DNA of 64,000 bases from Brachynemurus nebulosus. Its lineage: Eukaryota > Arthropoda > Insecta > Neuroptera > Myrmeleontidae. Shown one piece after another: positions 46,589 to 57,559 of the stretch. The DNA lies in NCBI GenBank assembly GCA_035578155.1, contig JAPWDM010000005.1:12800832-12864831 (forward strand), written 5' to 3'. The position numbers and the translations under genes were made by a program. The notes beneath the pieces are model-generated. The model was not told where the DNA came from, made no database searches, and was given only the letters and a program-made list of their open reading frames with translations. Each line of letters begins with the position of its first letter. Positions within the stretch are counted from its first letter, which is position 1.

Positions 46589-47697
46589 TTCCGGGTACAC
46601 ACTGAGACAAACATTGTTAGCTAACACGAATGTTAGCTAACTTTTGTTAGCGAACAATGTTTCTGAACATTTGTTAACTAACAAAATTAGCAAACATGAA
46701 TGTACGCACTGAAATTTCAATTTTTTTAGAACATTTGTTATTTTTTTGTTGTTACATATGTTTTTATTCATTACTGATATAAAAAAAAAAATATCAAGTA
46801 CTGATGATGACGTTATGGTATTGTAACTGTGATTTTGGATTGGACATATCAATCGGGCGGGAAACTCAACGAGAAAGGATTGAGTTTTTTTAGAAACGAA
46901 TGGGAACATATAATTTTTACGGGATTGGGACTGACACTAAAGATAATGTAATGTTTCGGGACTCGAAGCAAGAACCGAGTTCCTTTGGAAATTGGATTAA
47001 AACTGATAAATCGGGTGGAACTGAGACTTATCGAGATTTGACTTTTTTTTCTCAAGATTGAGTGCGGGGGGAATGGCAAATCAACTTCGGGTGTAGTTGA
47101 AAACAAGATATAAAAATTCTCAGCGATATCTTTATTTTGGATATCAAAATAAAGAAAAAAAAAAGCGTCAATGGTGGATAAAAAGTGTTTTTCAATAATG
47201 TTGTATAGCTTTAGAATTACAGAATAATTTACAAATTCAAGATGCAAGTAACTTCAGAAACTTCTACAGAATGTCTAAAACAGATTTTTAAATATGTATT
47301 CATTAAACCGCAAATCATCAAAAAATAAAAAAATAAAAACTCTTAATAAAAATTATAGCAAATATAAATCATACAAATACATAAAAAATAAAAAATAAAC
47401 TTGTTCAAATACAAAACAAATATTTTGTTTCATTAAAAAATGTTAGCTAACATTCAAACTCTTTGAAGTTTACCGCTCGTCAATGGGAAACATAATAACA
47501 CGCTAAATAACATTTTTTTTAACAAAAATGTTATTTAAAAATGTTAGTACAACAGAAATTAAACGAACATGTTAGTGAACAATGTTAGCGAACTGTGTTA
47601 GCTAACAATGTTCGTCTCAGTGTGTACCCGGGGTTAGTGAACAATGTTAGCGAACTGTGTTAGCTAACAATGTTCGCCTCAGTGTGTACCCGGGGTA
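46589..47697. mobile_element. TTAA-bounded element with GTTAGCTAACA repeats
   Basis: About 1.1 kb. Left end TT-CCGGGTACACACTGAG and right end the complement (CTC AGTGTGTACCCGGGG-TA), each next to TTAA (46585-46588 and 47698-47701). TGTTAGCTAACA-type palindromes are iterated inside both ends. The last 62 bp (GTTAGTGAACAATGTTAGCG to GTACCCGGGG) are duplicated in tandem at about 47571-47695. The left TTAA is the same one that bounds the preceding piggyBac-like element. Its terminus is not classic piggyBac, so the superfamily is provisional. The 132-codon minus frame inside has no known domain. Confidence 0.65.
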
Positions 47698-47701
47698 TTA
47701 A

Positions 47702-48710
47702 AAATAGTATTTATTTTTTAAACAAGTTTATTGATAACAAGAATACACATTTATATTGACAGTAACAAAAATAGTAGTCCTCTTTTTAGGCAATTAGAAA
47801 AAATACTTTTTTTTGGAAAAACAGAAAAACACCTATTGTTAAATTTAATAGATAAGCATGAGAAAATGTAAATTATATTTAGAAATATTTCTAGGGTAGG
47901 AAATGTAAAAAAAAAAAAACAGAAGTAACTTAAATCATAACAGCGAATTCCAAATTTAATTTTAATGACAAAACAATTAATTAATAATTACATTACGTAA
48001 TATTAAATAATTTTTTTTTTATATAACAATACTTTCTGGCCAAATGTTTGCAGTTTTATTCATAAAACCTAATCTCTTATGTTATTAATGAAGTGACTAA
48101 TCACTTTTCTTACCGGTTTTATTATTTCCAATCTCCATTTATTGTTAATTATCGCGTGGTATGAATTTATTGTTTTGAGAATTACTCATCGCTATTATTG
48201 CGTTAAACTCAAATCTTAAACTGATTCGACTGACATTAACAAACGAACCTATTTTGTAATTTTTTTAAATTACATACTTACGATAACGCTTTCGTACACG
48301 TGCATAAGTAAAAGCAAAAATTAAATATAAAGGTACATTTGTAATTGTAAATAGTTAGGCATTTCTGCCTTATTGTTAGATATTTATTACATTCATTTTT
48401 ATTTTGTAAAACATTATGAATGAAATTTGGCTCGTAATACATGGCACCAGTTGTTCTGATCTGTAAAAATAATTTTAATGAATTAATTGTAGTATAAACA
48501 GTGCAAATTGTATTTAATATTTTGCCAAATTATATTAAAATCAAGGTTACTCTTCGAATTCATTGCCAATTTTTATTTTTTTATTTATTTTTTTTTACTT
48601 CAAAAGTTTAATATTTTGTCTTATTACATAACAAATTATGTTAATTAGACGAAATGGAAGTGACAGCTCTAAATATGTTTTTAAACAAAAAAAAAGTGGA
48701 ATTTGTTCAA
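47702..48710. other. AT-rich DNA, no gene seen
   Basis: No element ends or exons were recognised. If the coding frame at 48712-49053 is a terminal exon, this would be downstream sequence. Confidence 0.4.
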
Positions 48711-48711
48711 T

Positions 48712-49053
48712 TTAAGATTTCATAAACAACATTGCACCTACAACAATCTCGATTATGACGGCTTTTAGACTATAAAGCCCGCATTTCACTGTGCTGGACA
48801 CTGTAATGACGTCTCTGCGATGTTGACTACACACAGCATATCACTGATTTGAGTCTGTAGCTGGTTCCGATATGGAAACAGGAGACAAATACGGCTCACA
48901 ATCAAATATAGCAGAGAAACAAGTTTGGAAATCTAGTAAGCGTTCACGCAATGGAGCCATCAGAAAATCACGGTTGGCAACATTAATAATATTTGAGCAC
49001 CTTTGAAAGGGCATTGTTATATTAAGTAATTCCTTTCCATCAAGTCGCAGTGA
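48712..49053 (-). CDS. Unidentified coding segment (last exon or fresh pseudogene)
   Basis: On the minus strand a frame from 49053 down to 48844 reads LDGKELLNITMPFQRC, then SNIINVANRDFLMAPLRER, LLDFQTCFSAIFDCEPYL and SPVSISEPATDSNQ, then TGA (48841-48843). After the TGA the same frame stays open 42 more codons (YAVCSQHRRDVITVSSTVKC..., ...EIVVGAMLFMKS) to TAA at 48712. The segment is far GC-richer and more balanced in amino acids than anything nearby: Pro, Arg, Asp, Cys, Met and Glu are spread evenly. I take this as genuine coding sequence. No good acceptor lies at the upstream edge, so the start of the exon is uncertain; the internal ATG at MPFQR (49013) is another possible start. I do not recognise the family. 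It may be the C-terminal exon of a host gene ending at the TGA, or a gene or transposon relic with an in-frame TGA. No SECIS-like element was sought by computation. Confidence 0.45.
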
Positions 49054-49059
49054 TTAATA

Positions 49060-50120
49060 TATGTATGTATGTGATTATTTATTAGCATTCATTCATTCAA
49101 TAAATTTATCTGTTATAACTGAGTCATTTGCCAGTTTGTGCACACAGTACGTTTTCTACAATAGAAAATTAAACACCGAAACAAATTGTCTCTCCAATAA
49201 AACTAAAAAAAAAGAAAATTTTTACATAACACTTAAACTATAATCCAAAAATTATCGATGAATAAAATAACTACAAAAATTCCACTTGTGTTTTCAAGTA
49301 GAAAAAAGAGACGAAAAAAAGTATTATTTACATAATTTATGTTTTTGTTTTCGTATAATTTTTAGGTTAAAACTCAGCAGTGGATAAAAATTTTTATTTG
49401 ACTTCATTAAATATTAAAAAACTGACAAGTTTATCGTATTACCCACCACTGATCAGTTTTCTATATAAATGTCTGTGTTCGTGTTTTATTGAATATCTTT
49501 TATACCGAGCGTTTAATTTGAAATCAAAATAAATAGAAGATAACGAGTATTAAGACGTTACATCTAGACGTTATATACTTTGACTTACCAAAAAATCAAA
49601 CCAGAATTATCTTGGTAACAAAAACAAGAGGAAGAGTTCATGATGTTATATGATTACATACTGACGACTGCGTTAATTTTTTATTCTTCCGATAGATAGT
49701 GATAAATACGAAATCGCAAACCCAAACTTCTTACGAGTACGCATCGAGAAATCAGCAGCATATTTAGGATCTATTTGGATACGCGCTTAAGGGGAGGTTT
49801 ACTCGAGAGTCTTTAAAAATTATGTATTTTTCTAGAATTTTTTTCTCAAAAACGGAAGTAAGTATCAATTTCAAATTTTGTGCACATATTTATTAAGTAT
49901 TAAACTACACAAAAAAAAAAAAAAATTTCAAGGAAAAATATAAAAAAGTGTCCATTTTATAGATAGTGCAGTGTGACGATCCGAAAATCCAATGCTTTGT
50001 TGGTGGACATTCTAGCGCCGGTAATAAACCACCGAAATCCAAAAATAAAAAAGATTTATAAAATATATGAAGAGTACCGGCACCTCTACCTATAATATCA
50101 ATAAATTGCTGAAAGAAAAA
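49060..50120. other. AT-rich DNA, no gene supported
   Basis: Around 49970-50045 one frame gives CDDPKIQCFVGGHSSAGNKP on the plus strand, an unusually polar short stretch, but it stops quickly and has no start. GGGGAGGTTTACTCGAGAGTC at 49791 matches, inverted, the end of the tandem repeat at 59940-59970. Confidence 0.35.
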
Positions 50121-50123
50121 AAA

Positions 50124-50234
50124 ATGGCGGATGTTATAGGCCAGGTTATAGACCATTTTTTTATACCGGAAAAATTATATTCTAATGGGAAAACCCCAAG
50201 AAAAAACAACAGTCTCAATAGTGACACGATGTAA
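50124..50234 (+). CDS. Small ORF, 36 codons, unassigned
   Basis: AAAAATGGCGG opens MADVIGQVIDHFFIPEKLYS followed by NGKTPRKNNSLNSDTM and TAA. The start context is good, and the composition is better mixed than random frames here. There is no ribosomal, domain or conservation evidence, and the AAAATGGCGG core is also a YY1/Pho-type site, as at 25571. It could be a real micropeptide, an exon piece, or chance. Confidence 0.15.
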   Translation: MADVIGQVIDHFFIPEKLYSNGKTPRKNNSLNSDTM

Positions 50235-50239
50235 AAATA

Positions 50240-51050
50240 CACTCTTTATGTATTTAACTTGATGTTATAATTTCAAACATCACGTAAGCGAAGTCGCGAG
50301 TAAATGCTGGTAAACCTATGTATAAAATCACTGAAATTCTAATCATGTATTTATATATGCGTAAAATTTCAATACACCTGTACTATATATTTAAACGAAT
50401 CAGTAAAAATCCAATTTACAAGTTATTTATGTCTTCCATAGCCGTGAGAGATGAATCCAAAATCGGTTTTCCTCTTTTCAGTTTGAATCCCGTAAAATAT
50501 TTTGAAAAATGTGAATTTCAATCCAAGTAAAAGCATAATTTTTAGGGTTCCGTAGCAAGCAACAAACCTATCCATTCAAAACGAAATTTGAGGGAGAACT
50601 GAGATAAACACATTTAGATTTTTGAGATACTTTTCCATACTGTAGAGTGAAGATTAAGTCTTCGTTTCATTCACGGACTCAAAAAATCGTAAAAAATTAT
50701 AGATAGTAGCTCTTAGTATAATGTACATATAACCTTGTCACAAATATTTATACAGCTACGAGATCCTAAAGTTCACATTAACCATTCTGTAAAATATACA
50801 ATTTTAATAAAACATTTAATACACGTATGTAAGAATCAGGGCAAATAAGTAGGCCCTCTTATATGCACAGAGACAAACATACTCGCATATTATTTATATC
50901 ATAAATTTTATTATTAATATTTAATATATTACGTAAGAAAATTTAAATTTATTGTGTAGGCTCCGATCTGGTGTAATAATTATTTTTATTTAATTGCTAC
51001 AAATCCGGTCTTGTACTTAATCCGGTTGTGCATACCGCGTTTTAAAAATT
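50240..51050. other. No gene seen
   Basis: A 70-codon plus frame at 50318-50530 ends in a somewhat balanced stretch (SSIAVRDESKIGFPLFSLNP) but has no signals around it. TTTTTAGGGTTCCGTAGC at 50541 is a word common in insect repeats; its complement CTTACGGAACCCTAAAAAT is at 37715. Confidence 0.35.
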
Positions 51051-51056
51051 TATTAA

Positions 51057-51632
51057 ACGTAAAAGCCCCTATACCGGAACATGATCATATGTCCGAACAG
51101 TTTTGACACTTATATATTAACGAAGTTATTTCTGAAAGAAACCTCTGATAACAAAAATTATTATTAATAGAATGATTATTTTTCAATTTAAATTCACCTC
51201 GCATTTAATGTTTCCTTACCTAATTAAGGATATACATATATATATTAAACAATATTTGTTGAATATAGTATTGTGATCCTTTATTTACGTCTGATACTTA
51301 AACGATTCTATGTTTCCTACTTTGACGTCTAGATGTCACTCTATGTGCATATTACTCATATTACACGTCTGTCTGTATATCGGTTCCCAACTCCTAGTGT
51401 CATTAATATTTCTTTGTTTGGATATAGATGTCGACATTTTGTAAAAGCAAAACATTAATAAATAAAAATTTTTGTGTTTTTTTTTTTTTGAAAACATATT
51501 CATTCGATTAAAAAAACTTTCTTTCATGCTTATTAAGGGAAAAAAATGGGTGTTTAATTTATTTGTCAATTTTTATAAGCCAGTTTAATTACACACCTAA
51601 AAATACTGTTCCGTTATAAGGGCTTTTACGTT
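51057..51632. mobile_element. TIR element, ACGTAAAAGCCC family
   Basis: About 575 bp with TIRs ACGTAAAAGCCCCTATACCG and the complement of ACGTAAAAGCCCTTATAACG, each continuing GAACA. Flanks are TTAAA|CG.. and ..CG|TTATG, so a TTA/TTAA-type target is possible but not certain. The interior is AT-rich with no coding capacity. Confidence 0.65.
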
Positions 51633-51639
51633 ATGTGAA

Positions 51640-52860
51640 TGTTTTTTCTTGTTTTTGTATTTCTGAAAATATAATATTTTTATTTTAAAGACGTGTTAAA
51701 GCTTCGAGGATGCGATGACCGGACACGAACTAACGAACAGACAAAATTGATTCTAAGAAAAGTGTGACCTAACATCAATTCTCTTTAATCTTTATATTTT
51801 TTTTTTTACAAAAAGAAGTTATATTTGCTATATGTGATATTTCAATGTTATTTTATGTCTGACTTTATTTGTCACTTCTAATTAACACAAAATTCATTCA
51901 GGTGTTGTCTGTTAATTTGTTAAATTAATTAATCACTTTTTTGTTTATAATTAATATTGATTAATTGGACGAGGTGGATGGTAATAGCTTTCTCCGTATT
52001 GTAATTAGAAAAAGATATTTCTAATGAACAATGACCCAGAATGAAATTTTGAATAACTGTACATTGGTACACTGATTGGTGATAATTATCGATGTAATTT
52101 TAACACGTCAAGTGTTGACATTGCTATTAATGTCACACTTAAAATTACACTTAAAATTTGACTTTGGAATTTTTAACTATTTTAATCTAATCTAGATTAA
52201 ATTTTGTTTCGGGGCTTTCAATGTAGTGTTTCTTTTACCTCTTTGATAAGAGACTTTTGGCCAATATTTTCTTTAAAGAATTACTCTTAAGCATGTATTT
52301 TGGCAAGGATAATATTTAATTATTTAAATTTAAAGGACTTCTTCAATTAGCAGGGTTTTATTGGTTCTCATCGTGTTATTAACAAACTAGTAACAAGGTT
52401 GAAGTTATTATAAATGCTGGTAATTTAGATTTTAAAATGTATGTACATGTCGCACGCAAAGTTTTCTAATTTTTAATATTTTCGTATCTTAAAATCAAAT
52501 TATATCATTTAAACAGAATATTTAAATAATTAAAAAATTAAAATATCACCAATGTTAATGATTATTACAAAAATATACATATATTATTATTATCAAGAAA
52601 CTACAAAATTAATGAAGTGTTTACGAAATGCAATAATATTTTTGGAATCCGAAACATCAAAATCCAAACCACAAAAAGTTCAACGTAAACTGCAATTTTA
52701 CTATAAATTTAGCAAATTTTTCTCTGTCTAAAACTTTTTTCGACATTTAAAAATCACACTAACCTCGAACCGAGGCATTGTCTGTTGTCGCCCGAGAGAT
52801 ACAACGCCATATGCGTGGTCAGTATACAGATTAAGTATATAGAATATATTAAATGTACCA
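51640..52860. other. AT-rich DNA, no gene seen
   Basis: No TIRs, tandem units or coding-like frames could be supported over this 1.2 kb. Confidence 0.4.
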
Positions 52861-52865
52861 CTAGA

Positions 52866-53065
52866 GATGGCCCATTGGGAATTTTCCCGGGAATATTCCC
52901 ATTTGGGTAATTATTGAGTATTTTTCCAATCTCGTCGGTTATAAGTCAGTGTGAATTTTTTTAGAATAGTGTCGAAGAGATCGCTATCCGCTGATAGTTT
53001 TAATTATTTATCAACTTTCTGGATAATTACTTCCACAAGTTACACTCAAATGAACACGTAACCTA
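52866..53065. mobile_element. Two MITE fragments: hAT-like end and GGGTACGTGTCCA relative
   Basis: AGAGATGGCCCATTGGGAAT then TTTCCCGGGAATATTCCC at 52866-52910 looks like a hAT terminus without its partner. From about 52965, GATCGCTATCCGCTGATAG, TTTCTGGATAATTACTTCC and TCAAATGAACACGTAACC are a diverged copy of the right part of the MITE nested in the mariner at 53836-54604. Confidence 0.5.
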
Positions 53066-53579
53066 ATGTTGACTAGTCAGTCACTGACCGACCACACGTG
53101 TCTTCTAAATTTGACATTGACAAAAAACTACGTCGAAATCCTTGTCTTTATTACACTAGTCAAATAAGTTTTGTTAAAATCATTCATATGTATATATAGA
53201 AGCAAGTGCCTCTGCATCTATTAGGAATTATTTGATTAATATTATATATTCTAGATTAACAATGGGCAATCTATAATCATGTATCAAATTAAATTTAAAT
53301 TATATTTTAGATTAGCTTAGTCATGTTACGAATTATTCATTAAATATCCATTATGTAAATTAATCTTGATTAGAAAAGTAGAAATAAGATAAAGTTATTA
53401 TATTTATTTACTAGACAAATATTAGACAACAGAAATTTAAATTCGATTGCAAAAAAAAAAATTGTTAATCATCTTGTATCATTTTTATACCGCTTATATT
53501 GGGTCATCCGGAAAGTTCGTGCCGTTTTTGGTGTAAACAACCATCTTGATTTTCTTCAAATGGCCGAAAACTATGGATT

Positions 53580-54617
53580 TTGATTGCTCAAGTTGCTGCC
53601 AATTCTTGACAGTTTGCCTCGGGTTTCACTTTATTTCTTGACGCGTTGTTTCATCGTCAATACCTTCACCTTCCAAAGAAAAATTACCATTTTAAAATCT
53701 AGCAAACCACTTTCTACAAGTTCTGTCAGAAAGCGCATCGTCACCTTAAATAATACAAATATTTCTCGTTGCGTCAGCTGCATTAGTACCTTTTTTAAAC
53801 TCGTATAACATGACATGATGTTCCTTGATGTTTAAGGGTACGTGTCCATCTGAGAGAAAAACTATCGAAAGCTGCTCTTGAGAGTCGTAATTAGAAGTGG
53901 ACACAGGACTGATAGTAAGTACTATCCGATAGTTCACACAAAAACTCTCTAGATAAATTTCAAGTTCTCTCAGGTGGACAAGCATAAATTCATTTCTCCG
54001 ACAGTTACTCTCAAAATTCGAAACATGTTCGTATTGTGACAGCACTCTCAGCAATATTATATTGATTTTGTACGTTGTTTCTATTTATACTAATTTGTCG
54101 TATTTTGTTGTACGCAGAATGTAGGTATTATACCTTTATACATACTTTTTATTTGTTTAATAAAAAATTGTTAAATTGAATATCAAAAAAATTAAAATAT
54201 TACGGTTAATTATTGAAATTAATTTAAAAATGTATAGGAAGGAGTGAATTAAAGAAGAAGATACGAAATTAATTAAATATTTGTCAAACTTAACATTTTT
54301 TTTTTAATGGAAAATATAAAATTTATAAAAACTGTGATCATAAAATGAAGCAAATTTTTCTGTCTTCATAACTTTTTTTAAAGATTATAGCAAATAAAAA
54401 TCACATCAATGTTTCTTAATGAAAATTTGACATTAACTATCAACTGTTGTATGTCGACACGGTTTTGAGAGTACTGTCGGAGAGTTTGCTATCAGACAGT
54501 TTTCCGGAGAGTGAAAGGTATTGAAAGTACTCTCAAGTGGACAATGGACTATCAGCTTTCTGGATAGTTACATCTGCTAGTTACTCTCAAATGGACACGT
54601 ACCCTAAGATTGCTCAT
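53580..54617 (-). pseudogene. mariner transposase relic (N-terminal part)
   Basis: On the minus strand the ATG just right of the nested MITE (about 54617) starts MSNLKH. The frame resumes left of the MITE, after one frameshift, as KEHHVMLYEFKKG then TNAADATRNICII (53748-53826). After a stop and another shift, DRTCRKWFARF, then NGNFSLEGEG and DDETTRQEIK are readable down to about 53650. These are the first and second helix-turn-helix parts of mariner transposases. The catalytic DDD region is absent. Damage: a MITE insertion within codon 4-5, at least two frameshifts, stops and a large 3' deletion. Confidence 0.8.
53836..54604. mobile_element. MITE, GGGTACGTGTCCA family, TAA target (PIF/Harbinger-like)
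   Basis: 769 bp with TIRs GGGTACGTGTCCATCTGAGAG (key part GGGTACGTGTCCA) and TGGACACGTACCC and TSD TAA (53833-53835, 54605-54607). GAGAGT / ACTCTC words and TATC.GA(T/C)AGTT words are iterated inside both ends. The target is the mariner transposase start region, which gives a clean pre-insertion junction. A TAA target plus G-rich termini suggest PIF/Harbinger. Confidence 0.8.
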
Positions 54618-54799
54618 TATTACTGACAAAAAAAAAAAAAAATATTTAAATAAAGATTTATGATATATATTACAAACAACACTATCGGCCTAACACTAAC
54701 ATGCTGTTGCATGTTTCGTTTGTGGTTGCTATTTGAAGAAATATGAATCCATTCGAGCGGCTTTGAAAACGGCACGAACTTTTGGGATAACCTAATAAT

Positions 54800-55545
54800 T
54801 TTCTCTGTTCTAACACAAGATGGCGCAACAAAGTATGTTTTAATATATTTCACACAATAGCGTCAATCTATACTTCGATAGTCACCTTTTTGGTTTTGTT
54901 TAGCGTTAAGATGGAAAGAAACTCCAAACTCATTTCCAAAAAAAACCTTGTTACATATTAACGTTATAAATAGAAGAGCCTTCTGACAATTTTCGAAAGT
55001 TCCGTGTACATTTGTTAAAAACAATTTGATTCACTAATTCTGTAATTACGAATCTAAATTCTAAAACGTACAAATTAGTTATTAATTTTGTTTATTTAAA
55101 AATACACTACAACAAAAGAATACTAATAAAACAAACAAAAAAACTAATTAACCGAAAATAAACATGAAAAACTTCCGTTTTGCGGAAAGGTTACTAGAAG
55201 GTTGATTGGAAACCTATATCTGGAAAATAAATTATTCTATATTAGAATTACAATTTCTATCGAAATATGATTTAATTTATTTATTTTTATTAATTGGCCG
55301 TACCTTTTTAACATAAAAATGAAATTATTTCGAAATAATTAAATAGTACTCTGAGTTAATTACTAATTAGTTTATATAGAAATTAATATGTGTTTATAAT
55401 TTTACCCTCTACTGAATCAAACATATTTTTACTTTTTCATATTATTTATATATAATTTTTTTAAAATATTATTGGATAATACATACATATATATTCAGAA
55501 AAATAAATAATATAGTATGTTCATCTGATAGGATGCTCAATAAAC
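54800..55545. other. AT-rich DNA, no gene seen
   Basis: Nothing beyond background composition. Confidence 0.4.
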
Positions 55546-55552
55546 TATAGTC

Positions 55553-55762
55553 CATTTCAGTTAAATTTTACCATGCTTTATCACTTGTGAATTTAAATAA
55601 TTTCCGTTTTCTTGGCTTTATCTTTTTCATTATTGCACTTACGTAAATTTTAAAATTGCAATTTGTATTTAGAGACGAACAGAAGATTGATTTGTTTCGA
55701 ATAAAAGAATTATTTAATTTTTTAACTTTGACTTATGATCAATTGTATTTGAAACAGGGTAT
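55553..55762 (-). repeat. Dispersed repeat, CCCGTTTCAAAT family, copy 2
   Basis: Reverse-complement partner of 36963-37175: AAATAATTTCCGTTTTCTTG then GCTTTATCTTTTTCATTATT, GTTTCGAATAAAAGAATTAT, ATTGTATTTGAAACAGGGTA. Confidence 0.65.
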
Positions 55763-55937
55763 ATAAATTTTTTAATGAATTACCTAACTATTCTCCTGTT
55801 ATATTGTAATACTTGAAATTAGAGAAAAATCTAGTTGGCCCAAAACCAACATCTGCCTGACTTGATTGAATGTTTAGTACCAGTCAATAATAATTCATTC
55901 AAAGATTGCTAGTTTATTATATCTGGCCAGGTGACGT

Positions 55938-56133
55938 CAGGGCCGTGGAGAGAAATGACGGACCCCGGGAATAAACCGCATTTTTTAAAAATTTACTCCC
56001 AAAAAAGTAAGTGGTGAGCAAATGAAATTCTTAACTTTTTTTAAGGGCTCTCTACCGACAGCTACGGGCCCCTTCCTTAACCCCGGGCCCCGGGGCTGCA
56101 ACCCCCCGCTACCCCACCCTCTCGTCGGGCCTG
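55938..56133. mobile_element. hAT-type MITE, GC-rich
   Basis: 196 bp with ends CAGGGCCGTGGAGAGAAATG and the complement of CAGGCCCGACGAGAGGGTGG, and an 8-bp TSD with one mismatch (GGTGACGT at 55930-55937, GATGACGT at 56134-56141). The right half is very GC-rich (GGGCCCCGGGGCTGC). The 77-codon minus frame across it is not a gene. Confidence 0.8.
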
Positions 56134-56144
56134 GATGACGTGAG

Positions 56145-57435
56145 TTAGCAAAAGAATATGAGCAAGGACAGATTGAGTGTCTAATTCTTGATATAATTGA
56201 CGTACCGGAGTACGTCACAGGGCCTTCAGGATAAGACGAACATTGCAGCTTTAAAAATTACGTATTAGAAATAAATTTTTTTAGTGAAAATTTTTCTGTG
56301 TGTTGCTTAGTGTTTCTTATAAACGCTATGATCAAAGTCAAAGTTTTGTAAAAATCGATCTTTTTATTATATTTTACTTTTAACAAAATTCCAAAAAATC
56401 ATCTAGTTTTTGACACTCTGAAGTAGATCAAGATTCCACCTAGCAAAACCAACGAACTTCAGTAGTCATGTTGAACATCAGTAGTAAAACATTCATAGTC
56501 TTTAAGAAAAAATTTAGATTGGGAAAATTTGGATTTCTGAATGGAGAAAAAAATAACTATTATATTTTGAAACAGGTTTTTGGTTTGGACTGCCTAGAAC
56601 AAAAACCAATTCTAATTTTCGTACCGTAGACACAACGCCTTATAAGATGTTAAATGATTTTATTTTCTCCTCACTATTACCCGCCGCACCCCCCATGCCC
56701 TTTTCTAAGACATTAACTTCATTTATCCTTTTGTGACACATCAATCATTATATTATTTAGTTCTCCCACGCACATAAGTGTTCATTGAAGCGATAACTTT
56801 GCTGTATTGTCTTCCGAAATATAATACAACAATAGTACATAATTGTAACAATAACAAACAGAAAACATTTCTTTCGCCTAACCACCCTCAAAATGTATCA
56901 ACTGCGCATGTACTTGATTTTTTGACAATAAATAAGACACAAAATATTAATTAATTATCATCATATCATTCTATAATAATTTCGATTTAAAATGAAAATA
57001 AAGAAGCTCTACAGTAAAAGCGGTTAAATAGAGACTTAACGGAGAATTGGTATAATTCAAAAATATTCATGCACGTGGCTTCAGCTCAGTATAAATACTT
57101 TTTTCTACTCCTGTTGAAGAGCACACTCATTATATCTGTTAATTGTTGAGAAAGTTAGGCATTATTCAAAGGTGTGGAGGAATAAACATTACTCAATACC
57201 TTTTTGACCAATGAAATCACAGTACTAACCATTATTCAATAGGTTTGCGATTGTTTTGTGACTAATGTATGTATCAAGTTTTAATTTAATATATGTTGCG
57301 TAGTAGCGTGCAAGTAAACAAATTAGTATATATTTTGTTTTGTTCCTTTTATACATATTATACAAACATTTATATTCAATTTTATTTAAATCAAAAAGGG
57401 AAAAAGTCGTAGAAAAATATCGTATTCTACTCGCT
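56145..57435. other. AT-rich DNA, no gene seen
   Basis: TACTACCCGCCGCACCCCCC near 56680 is a GC-rich islet without partners. ATTATTCAA(A/T)(A/G)GG words around 57160-57245 may belong to the inverted repeat that follows. Confidence 0.35.
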
Positions 57436-57437
57436 TG

Positions 57438-57535
57438 CAATGGCTATTACTCATTCAGATGCATTACGACACTCGCCTCGCAAGCTCGGCTTGTGTCGCA
57501 ATTTCATCTTCGTGAATAATAGCTATCATTACTAG
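57438..57535. repeat. Inverted repeat around TGCGACAC
   Basis: AATGGCTATTACTCATTCAG..GCATTACGACACTCG pairs with CAAGCTCGGCTTGTGTCGCAATTTC..GAATAATAGCTATCATT across an AGCTTGCGAGG centre (long words given in parts). The arms are about 40 bp and imperfect. Probably a MITE core; ends undefined. Confidence 0.6.
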
Positions 57536-57559
57536 CTCATTGAATAATATACTATTTTA

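Larger units (their letters stand above)
53499..54795 (-). mobile_element. mariner element, dead, split by a nested MITE
   Basis: TIRs TTGGGTCATCCGGAAAGTTC and the complement of TTAGGTTATCCCAAAAGTTC, both continuing GTGCCG, flanked by TA (53497-53498, 54796-54797). Apart from the 769-bp insertion only about 530 bp remain, against about 1.3 kb for an intact mariner, so most of the transposase gene was deleted before or after the insertion. Confidence 0.85.

Noticed and set aside
46849..47247. 132-codon minus-strand frame, the longest in the window
   Set aside because: Internal to the TTAA-bounded GTTAGCTAACA element, with no recognisable domain; the richness in Ser/Phe/Pro follows local base composition.
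53836..54604. 102-codon minus frame extending from the mariner relic into the MITE
   Set aside because: Only its last 24 or so codons are mariner; the rest is MITE sequence read through by chance.
55985..56218. Pro/Gly/Arg-rich 77-codon frame
   Set aside because: Covers a GC-rich hAT MITE and its flank; composition comes from the GGGCCCC arms.
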